Of a stretch of 64,000 nucleotides of DNA, positions 45,288-57,066 are shown in pieces. The notes beneath the pieces were generated by a model. That model was given only the letters and a program-made list of their open reading frames with translations, was not told where the DNA came from and made no database searches. The stretch is taken from the NCBI GenBank assembly GCA_004794785.1, contig SJOL01001845.1:7780-71779 (forward strand). Reading direction: 5' to 3'. This DNA comes from Opisthorchis felineus (taxonomy: Eukaryota; Platyhelminthes; Trematoda; Opisthorchiida; Opisthorchiidae). The position numbers were made by a program, and so were the translations under genes. How positions within the stretch are numbered: the first letter of the stretch is position 1; every line of letters starts with the position of its first letter.

Positions 45288-45460
45288 TATTTCGTTTTGT
45301 AAGTAAAGCCAATCTAAACTGAGAAGCCGATAAGCACGATATAGATGTTTCATTCTTATTGGGAAACATCAGCAGTGCTCATCTCACTAAACCATCTGAG
45401 GTTTCGAACCCTCGATCTTACTAGTAGTTTAAACACTTGACCGTTCAGCCACGAACGAAT
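45288..45460 (-). repeat. Second tRNA-derived SINE family, best copy
   Basis: On the minus strand a tRNA-like head has the A-box-like TGGCTGAACGGTCAAG (near 45451-45436) and the B-box-like GGGTTCGAAACC (near 45411-45400) at normal spacing. The body continues through GGCTTCTCAGTTTAGATTGG to an AAAACGAAAT end near 45288. It differs from the main SINE family, which has the CTAGGCTTGGGCA body. A chance tRNA pseudogene is less likely because three copies share the whole body. Confidence 0.65.
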
Positions 45461-45664
45461 GACCACCAGTGTGATTAGTTCACAATCAGTTCCAATGGAT
45501 TATAGAGAGGTAATGGCTCTCACTCACTCATGTGGTCACATGTTTACTAGCTCCTCCAGTAACAACTCAGATGGAAGTTCCACTCATCATGTGAATTAAT
45601 CTTTTTCGAGCCACTTTAGATCGTTGATGTGAGCAGAGTGTGAGCAGATTTGAAAATTTTCAGT

Positions 45665-45800
45665 GGAGATTCCGTGCTAGAAATTAAGCTAAACTATGCT
45701 GAAAAGCCGACAGTTTCATCCCTAATGAAACTTATCTGCGGTACCCATCTCACGAAAATCAGAGAATTTCGAGGGTTTTGAAACATCTTATCGTCGAACG
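45665..45800 (-). repeat. Second SINE family, diverged copy 3
   Basis: Shares AAGCTAAACTATGCTGAAAAGC, GTTTCATCC, CTCACGAAA and GAGGGTTTTGAAAC with the copy at 45288-45460 in the same orientation, but lacks a readable A box. Confidence 0.5.
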
Positions 45801-47607
45801 ACACCAAATAGCTGATTTTATTCAACATTGAATGGATGAAAGCTACAGGGAGCTGAGCGTCTTATCGATTCGTTGTAAGCCAACCTATCGCGGCCTGTTT
45901 ATCCCCAGTACCATTAACGCAAACCAAACTATTGATCGACTTGGTTGTTCACTGCGAAGCAATTTTTGCCAGAAAAGACACTTCGTGATGCACGATGAAT
46001 ATCAAGATCCTGGATGCTTTATGCGTCGGTTGTTTACCAACTTATTTCGGTCTATTCTTCGACAGCCACCTTGTCGTGGGCAACACTTTACTGCCTGCAA
46101 AATTTATCGCCATACCTGTTTATATCTATCTATTCTGGGCAAACTGATTGCCAGAACAGTTAACCACAGGCTACCTCGCCGTAACAACTGTGATAGGATT
46201 TAGTGCTTAACAATTTAACGTCTGCACACCGAATGACTGAGTTATAAAGTTCCGGGATAACCGGGTACCATTAAACTACAGCAGCATGCAGTCCTTCGTC
46301 AAAATGACGGACAAGGTGTTTGGACCTGCGGAATCTCGCAGCCGTCGGCGAAAATTACCGATTGCACGCAAATTTCGATCATAATTGGGTGTAATAACGA
46401 AACAATCAACAGTAAGAAAATGGAGGTTGTAATTACAAACAATAACGAGGAAAATGTCTTTTAAAGGCGTGGAATAAAACTTGCAATATAAACTGAAATG
46501 CACTCAGCGAATCTACTGCTGCCCGCTTCACCTCTGACATAGAGCCACGAACTTGCTACGGAACAAGCTTTCGGGACGTAATGTGGTGTTTATTCCTTAA
46601 CAGTGATTTCATTTTCCAGGTGCCAGGCTGTCTGCCCTCAAATACCACTTCTCAATAGAGGTATCTTTGAAATAACCTAGATAATTCATGGAACTTATAA
46701 ATATGGTGAGCAGAGACAGATAGTCTGCGTGTCTCCATACATTTGTTTAATCTTCAAAACTAATTATCAGTTCTGAGCTACATAAAACTCCTTCAACTAG
46801 TCTGTCTCAGAAAATGGATTTCTCCGCAATCCTAACTCCCGTGGGTCGTGTGCAGTAGTGCTAATGAAGGGAAAGCATTCTGATAAACAACATAGCTCAA
46901 CAGAATTATAAATCACCTTATTGGCGAACAATCTGACCATCCGTCTACCCTTCTGTCTCGCTAGTGTCCAAGTTTTCAGATGATTTATTGGAGGGTCGAT
47001 AGGTTACGCTACGTGGGAGGACGCAGTTTTGCAGACATTCAGGGAGGAAATAAACTGTTGTCGTGTGGAAGCTTGTCGGCAGGTGAAAGTTCCCATGAAG
47101 AGCTGTTTTGAGCGTACAACGCTGGAAGTTGTTGGCAATAAATCAAAATATTGGTAACTGGGTTTCGTTTATTCTAGTATGATTTTCTATTCTTCTATTT
47201 TTCTATTTTGTCGCTATATTTGCCCTGTGAATTGCGACTGGAAACGGTTGTTCTTAACCTTGTGAGTTTCCCTGTTAAAATGGAGTCATTCTATCGACTG
47301 TTTTCTATTGATATCGACTGCCTTTTTACTTATGTTTCCCTTCACTGGGCAATTTCACTTTTATGTTATTAGAATTTCAAAGAAAGTGCCAATATTTATC
47401 CACCTGTTGAGTATTTGAAGTACGTGATTTTGCTGTTTGCGGAAAATGCCCAATTTTTGTTCAAAGTTCGCCTGTATAGCCAAGTTAGTAGTGGGAAATT
47501 GACAGTCCTTCAGGTCCCCCAATAGCAGATATCTTCTCAAGGATCTTAAAGAAATAAGCTTCAGATGGTACTTTTTCAGACTTCGGTATATAAGTAGTAT
47601 GCTGTCA
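45801..47607. other. Intergenic, nothing recognised
   Basis: The 123-codon frame at 45832-46203 has no motif or splice context. No repeats of the families above were recognised. Confidence 0.4.
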
Positions 47608-47610
47608 ACA

Positions 47611-47648
<38 letters not shown>
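47608..47648. repeat. (ATT)n microsatellite
   Basis: About thirteen ATT/TTA units, followed by a short imperfect duplicate of ATGCTACTGGA (47646-47675). No SINE head is attached on either side. Confidence 0.9.
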
Positions 47649-47784
47649 GCTACTGGACATAATGTGATCATTATGCTACTGGAGATATTGCTCTGCTCGT
47701 ACAAACCTATATTTGGATCAATAGCCTACAACTGAGAACTGGACAAACCACTGTATACATGGCTAGGCAACTTCGTAATACAGC

Positions 47785-47945
47785 TTGAACAGAAAAGGAG
47801 AAGACGTTCTTAGAGAGACGTTGATTGCTAACGGCTATCCCAACCGCTTCGTCGACATACACAGCACTGTTCCTCTTCAGAGAACTACAGTGCAGGCGGC
47901 GGAAAACCAGGATACATACCTACTTCTACAGCTCAGAGAAGACCG
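47785..47945 (+). pseudogene. Penelope-like element fragment (between RT and GIY-YIG)
   Basis: Frame reading ERRLIANGYPNRFVDIHST, AAENQDTYLLLQLRED then a stop. The NGYP-x(3)-F block followed by a Leu-rich strand is the usual post-RT region of Penelope-like polyproteins. No RT or endonuclease remains beside it. Assignment rests on this one block. Confidence 0.45.
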
Positions 47946-48540
47946 TTAGGTAAATGACATAAAATGAGTATCAAATTCAGCCACAAAGCGAGTTTACAGT
48001 GCAGCAAAAGTGTGCCTAATCCAGAATGCGAGAGGAATTGCTCTTCAGAAGAGCCACTGCAGTTCATTGGATTTCTCTGCCACTCACGCAAGTTGACAAC
48101 GTTTTTGCAGTTTCAGAGATATGTCAGTAGGTCTATCACAGCGCACAGCTGAACCTCTAGCTTTCGCCTAGTTGCTTCCTAGAGGTCAAAGTCAAGCCGT
48201 GACCCGGTTCATCTATGGCTAAGCTCTTACTGCAAAATGGCCACCAGATAGATTCGAGCGCTTCTTTCGAGGGCTGTTTCGAAACTGTTATCCAAGTTTT
48301 TTATCGACCAGCTAGGCTCCGTTGATCAGGGTTCACAATGCAGCTTCATATGCACAACGGATATCGGATCAATACCTTTGGTTGCCGTGGTTCTGATCCC
48401 GCGTCACTGTCTGTTCATTCAACTTTGTCAGTAATCCCGTTTTACACATAACCTGCACATTTTGCCTCTCGCGACTGATGAGAGTAAATGAAACGTTAAC
48501 ATATATGTGTCTCTTGTTTGTATTGCTGTGCTCGATTAAT

Positions 48541-48775
48541 TATTCTAACCTAGTCAACTCACTCGCACCGGTCAAATAATCTGTCACAGCTGCGTCCAAC
48601 TCACCATGTAGGCGACAATCAAGATCGTTCAACCTATCGATCACACACGGCTGGCAGGTCAAATACTTACTTAGAGTTATGAGGATAGTGGCACTTGCGC
48701 TTGTGAGCGCAATCACGAATGCGGTCACCCAGAGGCTCGAATTAAGCTGGTGAAACTTTCTGTCAGTTCGGGGAA
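48541..48775 (-). other. Candidate host exon with one membrane segment
   Basis: Minus-strand open frame with TAFVIALTSASATILITLSK (hydrophobic, helix-like), then CQPC and a polar stretch RLNDLDCRLHGELDAAVTDY. It can be read between an acceptor-like TGACAG (near 48770) and a donor-like GTGCGAGT (near 48560). The composition looks more protein-like than surrounding noise, but I recognise no family and the polypyrimidine tract is poor. It could be chance. Confidence 0.2.
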
Positions 48776-49062
48776 TTCTCTATAATTTTTCTGGCCTCAC
48801 AACTCGGCCTTTGGACAAGAAATAAACCATACTCACCAACAAACCGGATTCTACTGATCAGCGCACTTTCACACAGTTTACGGATTCCATCGTGATATTT
48901 TGGATGCCTGATGGAATTACCTTAGATGCTGCTGGTTCACTGATATGTTTGGTGGTTTTGAGTCAATCATCCTGACCTAAGCTTCACTCGGGCCTAAAAG
49001 CCATTAAACCAACTAAGTATGATAGGCATATTCGTGGTGAGCACAACACATTCAGAGTTGGA

Positions 49063-49672
49063 TTTTGACATTTCGGAGGATTGTCCGAGTCTGGTGGGAA
49101 CACCTGATAAACACTGCTGAAGTACATCGAATGGTATTCGGAAGAAATAACTCATCCTCGATAGATAAACTGATCACACTGCATAGGTTGCACTGGCTTG
49201 GTCACGTGCTGCGTATGCCAGTTGACCGACTTTCTCGAAGGCTTCTTTTCGTACAACCACTTGAAGGGTGGAAACGAGCCAGAGGCGGTCAAACAATGAC
49301 TTGGTAACGAAGTATGAAAGCCATTACCAGCAAACTCAGCTGCGCTGGTCAATGCCGTCTTCCTGGATGGAGACCCCGAGACGGGACACATCAATGGTTA
49401 GAGACATTGTCAAACATGGCCCAGTCGCGCCCTCAATGGCGCTCGTGCATCCAAGCTATTGCCTTCAATGCATAGCTTCCTTCCCAATTTCCCCACTTAA
49501 CAGCCCACTGACAGTCCTGTATTTACGCCCCAATTTATCAGCTCCCGCCTCCAATGCGCAGCTACCTACCCCATCTCCCAAAATCATCGGTGAACGAAAC
49601 TGTGGCAGCTAAAACCACTGTACGACAAGTACACGGTTCTTACAGCTGACAATGATGATGATGATGATGATT
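49063..49672 (+). mobile_element. 5'-truncated LINE A-type 3' end with (TGATGA)n tail
   Basis: Begins within RIVRVW, then [19 protein letters not shown] near 49168, RLSRRLLFVQPLEGWKRARG near 49220, CRLPGWRPRDGTHQWLE in another frame near 49350, and DMAQSR-like SNMAQSRPQWRSCIQA near 49410. It ends with the conserved CGACAAGTACACGGTTC-TTACAGCTGA and a pure TGATGA run. This is the cleanest example of the 3' tail of this family. Confidence 0.85.
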
Positions 49673-52600
49673 CGCTATAGCTGTGACACGCGGTGAGGCC
49701 ACATACGGTGGGCAATACGTAATTTTTGCTTATTGACAACAAGCTTCTGATTATCTCCATACCTGCCACGCTAGATTTATTGAGTGAAGGTACTGTTTTT
49801 TGAGCAAACTGATATGAACAAAATTCCTTGTAATATATCTGTGGAGCTGAAAGGATGCCAAATACACTACCCTTCCTGAGATTCCACCAGCTGGTGGGTC
49901 CACTGTGTATCCATCAAGAGTGGTGGAGGTCCCAGAGTCAAAGGAACCTCATGAGAAGTGCACCGGAAAATCCAGGCCGCAGTAGCGCAGGGTGATTCCG
50001 ACGGTCAGTCTCAAAATTCAAACAAATATGATGAGGTCAAGTGACGTCACAGTGGGCCACCTTCACCCACCAAATGCCCTATCATTGGAGCAAACCAAAA
50101 CAGTTTGCTTACTGGTATTTTGGTAGTAGTTAGACGAATGATGAAACTTCCGTGTGTTCAGCTGTCCTTGGCTTTCCGGGCACAGAATGGAGTAATTTTG
50201 GGGTAACTGGCTAGCCAGGAACTGATAGTGGATATGAACATCGAGGTTTCACATTATTGGTAACCAGTATGGAGAATACCATTGGTTCAGAATAGCACAT
50301 GATTATGACTGTCATGGAAATTACCAGAGCTAAGAATGGAGAAGCTACGGCAGAGTGGAGATTGTGCATGAAGTGTGGAATGGTTAAGATGAACTGCAGA
50401 TACCCGTGGATGTCAAAGTATGAACAAGGGCAGCTGGTGTGCTACCTGCGTTCCCGCCATGACCTGGTTAGTATTCCGCATTAGGGGTGAAACTGAAAAA
50501 GAACCGTCTGAGGCATTACTAGTAGTTTGGTTTAATGCAGGCTCACTTACTGCACACCTCCCCACAGAAAATTGAGTGAGTACAACGTCCCCGAGCAAGG
50601 TAATCACCAACTTACGTGGAATATACACGAAAATGAGGGCACTGAAAAATAAAACTCAGGAGAGGAGTGAAATGCCCAAGAGAATATCACGAATGTAGCG
50701 TATCTTACTACAGGGTTTAGGAAACGAGGAACTTGTTAGCATTACTACTGAGAATTATTTAACGTGGAGTTAAACCATCGAACAGCGGGTAGTTTGAAGG
50801 GGTAGCATCTCCCAGCAAAGTTACGGAGGCGTATTTTTCGCCAGTTATCAATGAGATTATCACAACCAGAAAACTACCTGTCAACTTTAATGAAACAGTA
50901 AGCTTCTGGATGGTAGCATGTTTCTTCCGAGGAGAGGCCAATTGGTATCCAACGAAAACACTTTTCACGACGTTCACAGTACCAAGATATCCGTCTCGCT
51001 TGAACGCACTACTAAGCTTATGTTAAATGGTAGTGTTTATCAGCCTTTCTAAACTGACAATATTTGGCAACATAATTACTATTTTCATATACAAGTCTCT
51101 TTGGCTCTGTATTTTCCTCAGAGCTCTACCAGAAATGTGGCTGTCTGAAGTAGTCAGATTGCTGGAAATGGAATAAATCATTTTGAGACGCTCGATACCC
51201 GCATAGGCAGTACACCATAAAGTAATGTCCGCTAATTTGTTCGCTGAGCTAAGTAATCTAGTTGGAAATGTTTTAACCCAATGGTAATCCTGGGGTAGAC
51301 TTGGCCATAACCCAAAAGATAAAGAAACAGGGCTCAGCATAGAGGCAAACGGAAAAATATCGCTTTCACCCACAATGCACTGATGATTTCAATTCGACTG
51401 GTGACAAAATGTTTTCAACCAGGTTGTCCGGCTAAGCGAACAGATCAAAGTGTATCATTACAACCAAAGATAACAATATTCAGTTCAATTACATCTCATG
51501 TTGCCAATGAGGGACCAGCAACTGGAAGAAACTTCTCGGTACTTCACAGTAAAGTGAATTTGAAGGAGAATAGAAATCCCGTATGAGTGCAATAAGTGAC
51601 GAGTCCCGTAACACCAGCTGCTGAATATCAGGTGAGTGCAAGACCAAATTACCACCCAGGAATTATCGGCTTCCCACTCAGAGGCATCTGGGATGTCGAA
51701 GAAACTAATTTATTTCTCCGATAAGGAACCTGTCGAGGGTACCGAGAAGAAACAACAGCACTTATTGAAAACGAGGTTCTTCAGCAAACCTTCTCAAGTG
51801 TTCTTGAATACAGTTTACGGACCCTTGTGTCGAAATGTGCAAAATTAATGACATAAAACATGGGCCTACGACCGCTAATAAACTTGACTACCGTCCTTTT
51901 GTTATGCGGTATGTGGCCCACAATATGACTGCATACTTCCGTGCAAAATTATAAAAGTTTGTGAGCAAAGTAACTCCTTTATGAGCAAAATTAACGAACC
52001 CACGAAGAAACAAAAGACCCAAGTTTAGCCAGTGTCTACCACTGTAAAATTAGATTGAAATATTTGTCTGTTTGGTTCGTGTAACGTGGTCATGTCTGTG
52101 GCCTTAGGCTGAAGTCAAATACTACTGTACTAACTCATTGGTTGCATGCATAAGAGAAACGGCGTGAATGGATTTGTCGGGGGCAACCCGTGCTGCAAGG
52201 GATCCAAAATGCAGTGCACCTTTCAAGAGATCAATCAGCCATTGCTGTTTTTAAGGCTACTGGTTACTTCGGAATAGCTAGATATTGCAGCTTCACGGCT
52301 GAAAACAAATTCATCAATACCCAAAAACAATGTCGTCACATTTGACGACACGCATCTCTGACCACATGCAAACGCATTGATGACCTTTCCACTCCATCTC
52401 ATACGATTTTTTAGATGGAGTTTCGAATTGTCAAATGTACACAAAGACAGCTAGGTTTGTCTAATGTGACTGGGTGCTGATCAGATTTCACTGTCCGATG
52501 GACCACAATATTCAAGCAAGCCCCCTGATCATCGAGAAAAAATATTCCTTGAAGCACGACAAGTCTAACGACTCAATCTGGGACAACCTTCCCTCATACG

Positions 52601-53957
52601 ACCTCGCAAGATTTTCCAAATACCTGAATGTTCGACCGAATTCACTTGGTTTATTGGAGCTAACCCTAAATAGCTTGAGTTAGCAGTGAGAGTCCTGCAC
52701 CAGTGGGGCACCTATTCGTTTTTGTGACATTGTTTCCTGAATTCCCAGTTGCTCGCAAAAACTGTCCCAACATAACGCTTGAAGGGTTGTCTGCTTTTCC
52801 GCAGATCTGCTTCGACAAGCCAACTTGATAGGGGAGATCATGGATATTGTTGTGACTTTCTCCGGTGACATGAAGGAACCATTATAACACGGTTAAAAGC
52901 GGTCATTTTGAAACATGCTGCACACAAACAAGTGGATAATCTTTGCCTTATGTAGAGGCATACAGCATAAGCATACAACCGAATTTCACTTGGAACACGG
53001 TGCTCTCCTCTACAAGAAAACAGTCTTGTGTAGGAGACAAATTCGTTTACACAAAACGTTTCTGCATTGTTATTTCCTCCCAAGGAAGCGGGCCCACGTA
53101 AATCTCTACTTTAAATTCCCGCACTGCTAATTTATCCATCATGAAGAATTAACACATGTTGTTCATCCACGTGGGATAATTTTGAACGGCAGCGAACCAA
53201 ATATAAGGCGTCTCTAGAAACAAACCATACAAACCGGGTATTTCCATTGTCTGTAAGCAAGTGCGCACACTTCTGGTAGAATTCTCAACTACTCTCCGGA
53301 AAGTTGCGGATTTGCACCTGCTCCGGGATGTGTGAGAGGTATATGGCAAAGATAAAACTGGATTACAGTCTTTCTTGGATTTCCGGTACAGGTTCATCCA
53401 GCTTGTAGATTCACATTCTGGGTCAAGGCTTGTGGATTGTTTTTCCAATCATCTCACTCCGCAGCCAAAATGTGAACGAAGATAACAGATAGCTGATAAG
53501 TAGGAACAGAGAACTACTTGTGATGTTCTGGCACCTAATCGAGCAGGCCAATGGGGCCACATGAAGCTGTTCAACTAGGATGCGATAAAGCTTCTTCGCG
53601 CTTTCTGTATCCGTCTGCTTACTTACAACGGCAGGATAGAATAGCAATCAGGTCACTCATTGCTCTCCATAAAATGCTGGTATACTTCCCACGAACAACA
53701 TACCGGCTGGATGTGGCCAAAATTCACAACATATGGGTAGTCTCATTCATCAGTTTCATTAAATTTTAGACGGTAGAAGGGATAAGTCCCGTTTAAGCTC
53801 ATAAGTTCAATGGCAAATCAAAAGTAATCACAGATTCATCCCTTTATGCATTATACCATCGAACTTCTAATTTCACACCCAGTTTTATCGATTAACCTAT
53901 CCTTTTGAATCACAGCCGTCACGTGCCTCCCACAGACTCTGTTGGTGAGTTAGGGAA
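49673..53957. other. Intergenic between LINE fragment and TPC gene
   Basis: No recognised repeat. Open frames are short and without motifs. Immediately before the TPC start, a pyrimidine-rich stretch and CCTCCCACAG at 53927-53936 could be a splice acceptor for a non-coding 5' exon. Confidence 0.4.
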
Positions 53958-56312
53958 ATGTCCATCCAAAATTTAGTTAGACGAAATTCAATAGCCAGTC
54001 AAGCTCGTGAAGAAGATGAGGTGTACCTGAGCACACGAGCTCAGAGGTTTCTTTTCAGTTCATCTCTTGTTCGAGATGCGTGCGTTTCGCGCCTGGAAAT
54101 TAAATACAAACGAGACCTCGCCTCACTCAAGCTGTATGAGAATTTACACTCCAAGCTGATGACGGGGATGTATTATTTACTTATTACAGTTAATCTATTA
54201 ACAATCTTGATAGAATATCCTTCGACATTTATGATCAATCGAATCCACCAACCACCGTATCAGATAGCGCTGACTTTAAATGTGGTGTGTCTAGTCTTCT
54301 TTTATTACCGCTGGTTCATAATCCATTTGATGTCGGAAAAAGAAAAGTCAAGTGAAACGATGTATACGAAAGTAACACTCGGCATTCTCATCCTGATGAC
54401 ATTGGATATGGTTATCTATATCATCTGCCAAAACATCCCCAACGCAGTGCCTGTACAATGGTCTCGATGTCTACGTCCCATCCTTTTGCTCACGTTTCCA
54501 GGGAATCGACGACTGCGAGCCGCCTTCAACAACTTACGTCGTACAGCCTATGACGTCATACCAGTGTTCGGTCTGAGCCTATCTGTTGTGGCTGTCGTCA
54601 GCATAGTGGCAAATGCAGTGCTGACAGGGAAAAAGTTGGTCTATCCAAATAACACTCCATACTTTTCCGGATATCTTGACATACTTTGGGAATTTTATGT
54701 GCTTTCGACCACAGCTAATTCACCCGAAGTCATCGTACCAGCATATGAACACGATCGGATGTATATTACCATGTATACTATTGTGGTTTCATTGAGTACT
54801 TGGTTATTAACGAGTATACTGACTGCGTGTGTTTACAATTCATATAAAGCCCACCTCGGTGAGTCCGTGGTCAGTGTGGTAGCGAAACGGAAGAATAAAT
54901 TGGATGAAGCTTTCCACTTTGTATGCACGCGCACACCACACGGTGAACTGGGTATCAGTCAGGGGACATTTCTGCGTTTGTTGCGGCTTGCAAAACCAGG
55001 ACGAACTGAAGACGCAATGCGGGTAATTTTTCATTTACTGAACAAAAGTCGCTCGGGATTTTTGAATGTCAGCGAGTTCGGAAGACTGGCCGAGTACATT
55101 AGAGCTCGCTTCGAAGAGGTGGAGTTGAGTAGAAGAGAGTTTCAGAAATTTGTGCCGCGTTTTTATGATCTGTATTATTCACCACCATTTCAGTTGTTCA
55201 AGAGAGTCGCTGAACACCGTGTTACCAAGTTATTGTTCGCCTGTCTGATTATAGCCAACACAATAACGGCCATTTTGTTACATCCATATCCATCTTTGCA
55301 AAACGCAGCCGAATGGTTCTTCAGCTTGATATTTCTGTTGGAGCAGGCGATCAACTATATACTTTGCGGTGGAATTCGGTTTTTCAAAGACGGTTGGAAT
55401 ATGTTCGATTTCATTGTGGTCTTCGTGGCGTTCGTGGCAAACACGCTACACAGCTGCTTGGAAGTAATGGGAATCCGAATCACCACAGGTGTAACACAAG
55501 TCATTTTGATTCTCCGGACACTCCGCTTGCTGAGGTTCATCCGAGTAGTGCCAACGTTTAAAACGATAGTAGATTCCATTGTCATTATTATACCCTCGTT
55601 GTGCAATTATCTTCTCATTCTGATGATGTTCTTCTACATATATGCTTGTATTGGGATGGAGATTTTCGCCTATGCCTATGAACCACCGTATCCGCCAGGC
55701 AATTATACGGCGGAAACCAGCTGCGACAGTCATCTGTTGATCCAATCAGACTTTGTGAAGTCACATTATTGTATGTTCAACTTCAACAGTGCTGCCGAAT
55801 CCTACCTTCTCCTATTTACATTGGCTGTGGGCAACAATTGGCACTTCCTGGCTCATGGGCTCAAACTGACTGTATCTAGCTGGGTCAGGGTGTATTTCAT
55901 AGTTATTCACTGGTCATGCGTGATACTCGTATTGAATGTGATATTGGCTTTTATCATTGAAGCATTCCTGCTGGAAGTTGATACTCGTCAGACACACTTT
56001 GAAGCGTACTTTCGTCAACGACTGGTGGAACTTGGGATGGATGCCAACATCGAACTGGAAAAGCGTGGAATCTACGGTTACGGAACACCTGGCTTCCATA
56101 TAACACGAGAACAATTGGATCATGCGTTCCCACAAAATGCACCGGTAACAAAGGCGTTTTTGCCGCTCGAGGATCACGCATCAATTGAAGTGCTTATGTT
56201 CCGAATGTTCGAACGGGAGATAGAACAACTGATACGAAATCTTCGAAGTGACACGAAAAATGCTAATCAATACAAAACCCGTGACGTATACTCGCAGCTT
56301 AACGAGTACTAG
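53958..56312 (+). CDS. Two-pore channel (TPC), uninterrupted 784-codon gene
   Basis: Endolysosomal cation channel family gated by PI(3,5)P2 and NAADP-linked signals; works as a dimer of two six-helix repeats. Repeat I: S1 about 71-88, S2 101-125, S3 138-158, S4 168-187 with RCLRPILLLTF, S4-S5 basic cluster NRRLRAAF (183-190; the equivalent arginines of mammalian TPC1 bind PI(3,5)P2), filter TTANSPEV 251-258, S6 268-298. The linker has EF-hand-like helices, about 315-385. Repeat II: S1 423-443, S4 RTLRLLRFIR 520-529, N-glycosylation site NYT 582, filter AVGNNWHF 623-630, S6 643-673. The length fits animal TPC1 to TPC3 (about 750-820). No introns, no poly(A) tract seen. The exact paralogue cannot be named; confidence in the family is high. 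Confidence 0.92.
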   Translation: MSIQNLVRRNSIASQAREEDEVYLSTRAQRFLFSSSLVRDACVSRLEIKYKRDLASLKLYENLHSKLMTGMYYLLITVNLLTILIEYPSTFMINRIHQPPYQIALTLNVVCLVFFYYRWFIIHLMSEKEKSSETMYTKVTLGILILMTLDMVIYIICQNIPNAVPVQWSRCLRPILLLTFPGNRRLRAAFNNLRRTAYDVIPVFGLSLSVVAVVSIVANAVLTGKKLVYPNNTPYFSGYLDILWEFYVLSTTANSPEVIVPAYEHDRMYITMYTIVVSLSTWLLTSILTACVYNSYKAHLGESVVSVVAKRKNKLDEAFHFVCTRTPHGELGISQGTFLRLLRLAKPGRTEDAMRVIFHLLNKSRSGFLNVSEFGRLAEYIRARFEEVELSRREFQKFVPRFYDLYYSPPFQLFKRVAEHRVTKLLFACLIIANTITAILLHPYPSLQNAAEWFFSLIFLLEQAINYILCGGIRFFKDGWNMFDFIVVFVAFVANTLHSCLEVMGIRITTGVTQVILILRTLRLLRFIRVVPTFKTIVDSIVIIIPSLCNYLLILMMFFYIYACIGMEIFAYAYEPPYPPGNYTAETSCDSHLLIQSDFVKSHYCMFNFNSAAESYLLLFTLAVGNNWHFLAHGLKLTVSSWVRVYFIVIHWSCVILVLNVILAFIIEAFLLEVDTRQTHFEAYFRQRLVELGMDANIELEKRGIYGYGTPGFHITREQLDHAFPQNAPVTKAFLPLEDHASIEVLMFRMFEREIEQLIRNLRSDTKNANQYKTRDVYSQLNEY

Positions 56313-56846
56313 AGGGCGAGTTAATTGCGGATGATGATAATGAGTACGCATAATGTGGAAGTGGCCAAATGGAAACGAGGTAATCCATAAAACTTGAAAC
56401 ACCTCAATATCTTATATGTTACGCAGAATGACTGCGTATTTCTGTTCTGTATACTCTAAAAGATAAAATACAGTCTGTGGACCACTCACCATCATCAGTT
56501 AAAACAACGCCTCATTTATCATACACCGAGAATGAAGGAAATCCCATCAGAATATAGGTATTTTCGATACACCGTCTTGCGTTGGTCAATACGATGATCA
56601 TGCGCCTGATAGCAGATCACAAGTAATCAGGAAAAGTTCAATTACAAGCGTCATATAACACAATTTCTTCGCATAAACCTTCCGCGGAATGTGTCTAATT
56701 CAACAATTAAGACTGATATCTGAGCTACTTCCAAGCGATGATTGAACGCACTACGGCTAAAATGCACTTTCACGAAAGTGAATCTTCAGTGTTCCCGTTT
56801 GGTGTTGCTGTCGGTGACTATGATGAAATGCTCCTTGAATGCAGTT
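56313..56846. other. TPC 3' flank
   Basis: No canonical AATAAA was noticed; AGATAAAATA near 56460 is the closest. No A-rich tract that would mark a young retrocopy. Confidence 0.4.
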
Positions 56847-57066
56847 AAATAATAATAATAATAACAATAATAATAATAATAATAATGGTTCAGCTGTGCA
56901 CACTTTCGGTGCCTAGCTGTCATGTCAAAGGAAGGAGGCACGAGGGCTGGGGTACTGCCAGCTTACCCAAGCCTAGACAGGAGCAGTGGAGACGCTGAGG
57001 TTGGATTCGAACTACGGACCTTCCGGTCCGGTAAGCTGGCGCCTTAACCACTGAACAATCTCGAGT
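56847..57066 (-). repeat. tRNA-derived SINE with (ATT)n tail
   Basis: Minus strand: head with CTCGAGATTGTTCAGTGGTT, B-box-like TAGTTCGAATCC, body CTAGGCTTGGGTAAGCTGGC, end GTGTGCACAGCTGAACC and an ATT/GTT microsatellite (plus-strand AAT run 56847-56886). It sits 0.5 kb downstream of the TPC stop. Confidence 0.85.

Noticed and set aside
45832..46203. 123-codon plus-strand frame
   Set aside because: Looks open by chance; no motif, hydrophobic pattern or splice signal supports it.
47608..47648. ATT microsatellite as a SINE tail
   Set aside because: No SINE body is joined to either side.
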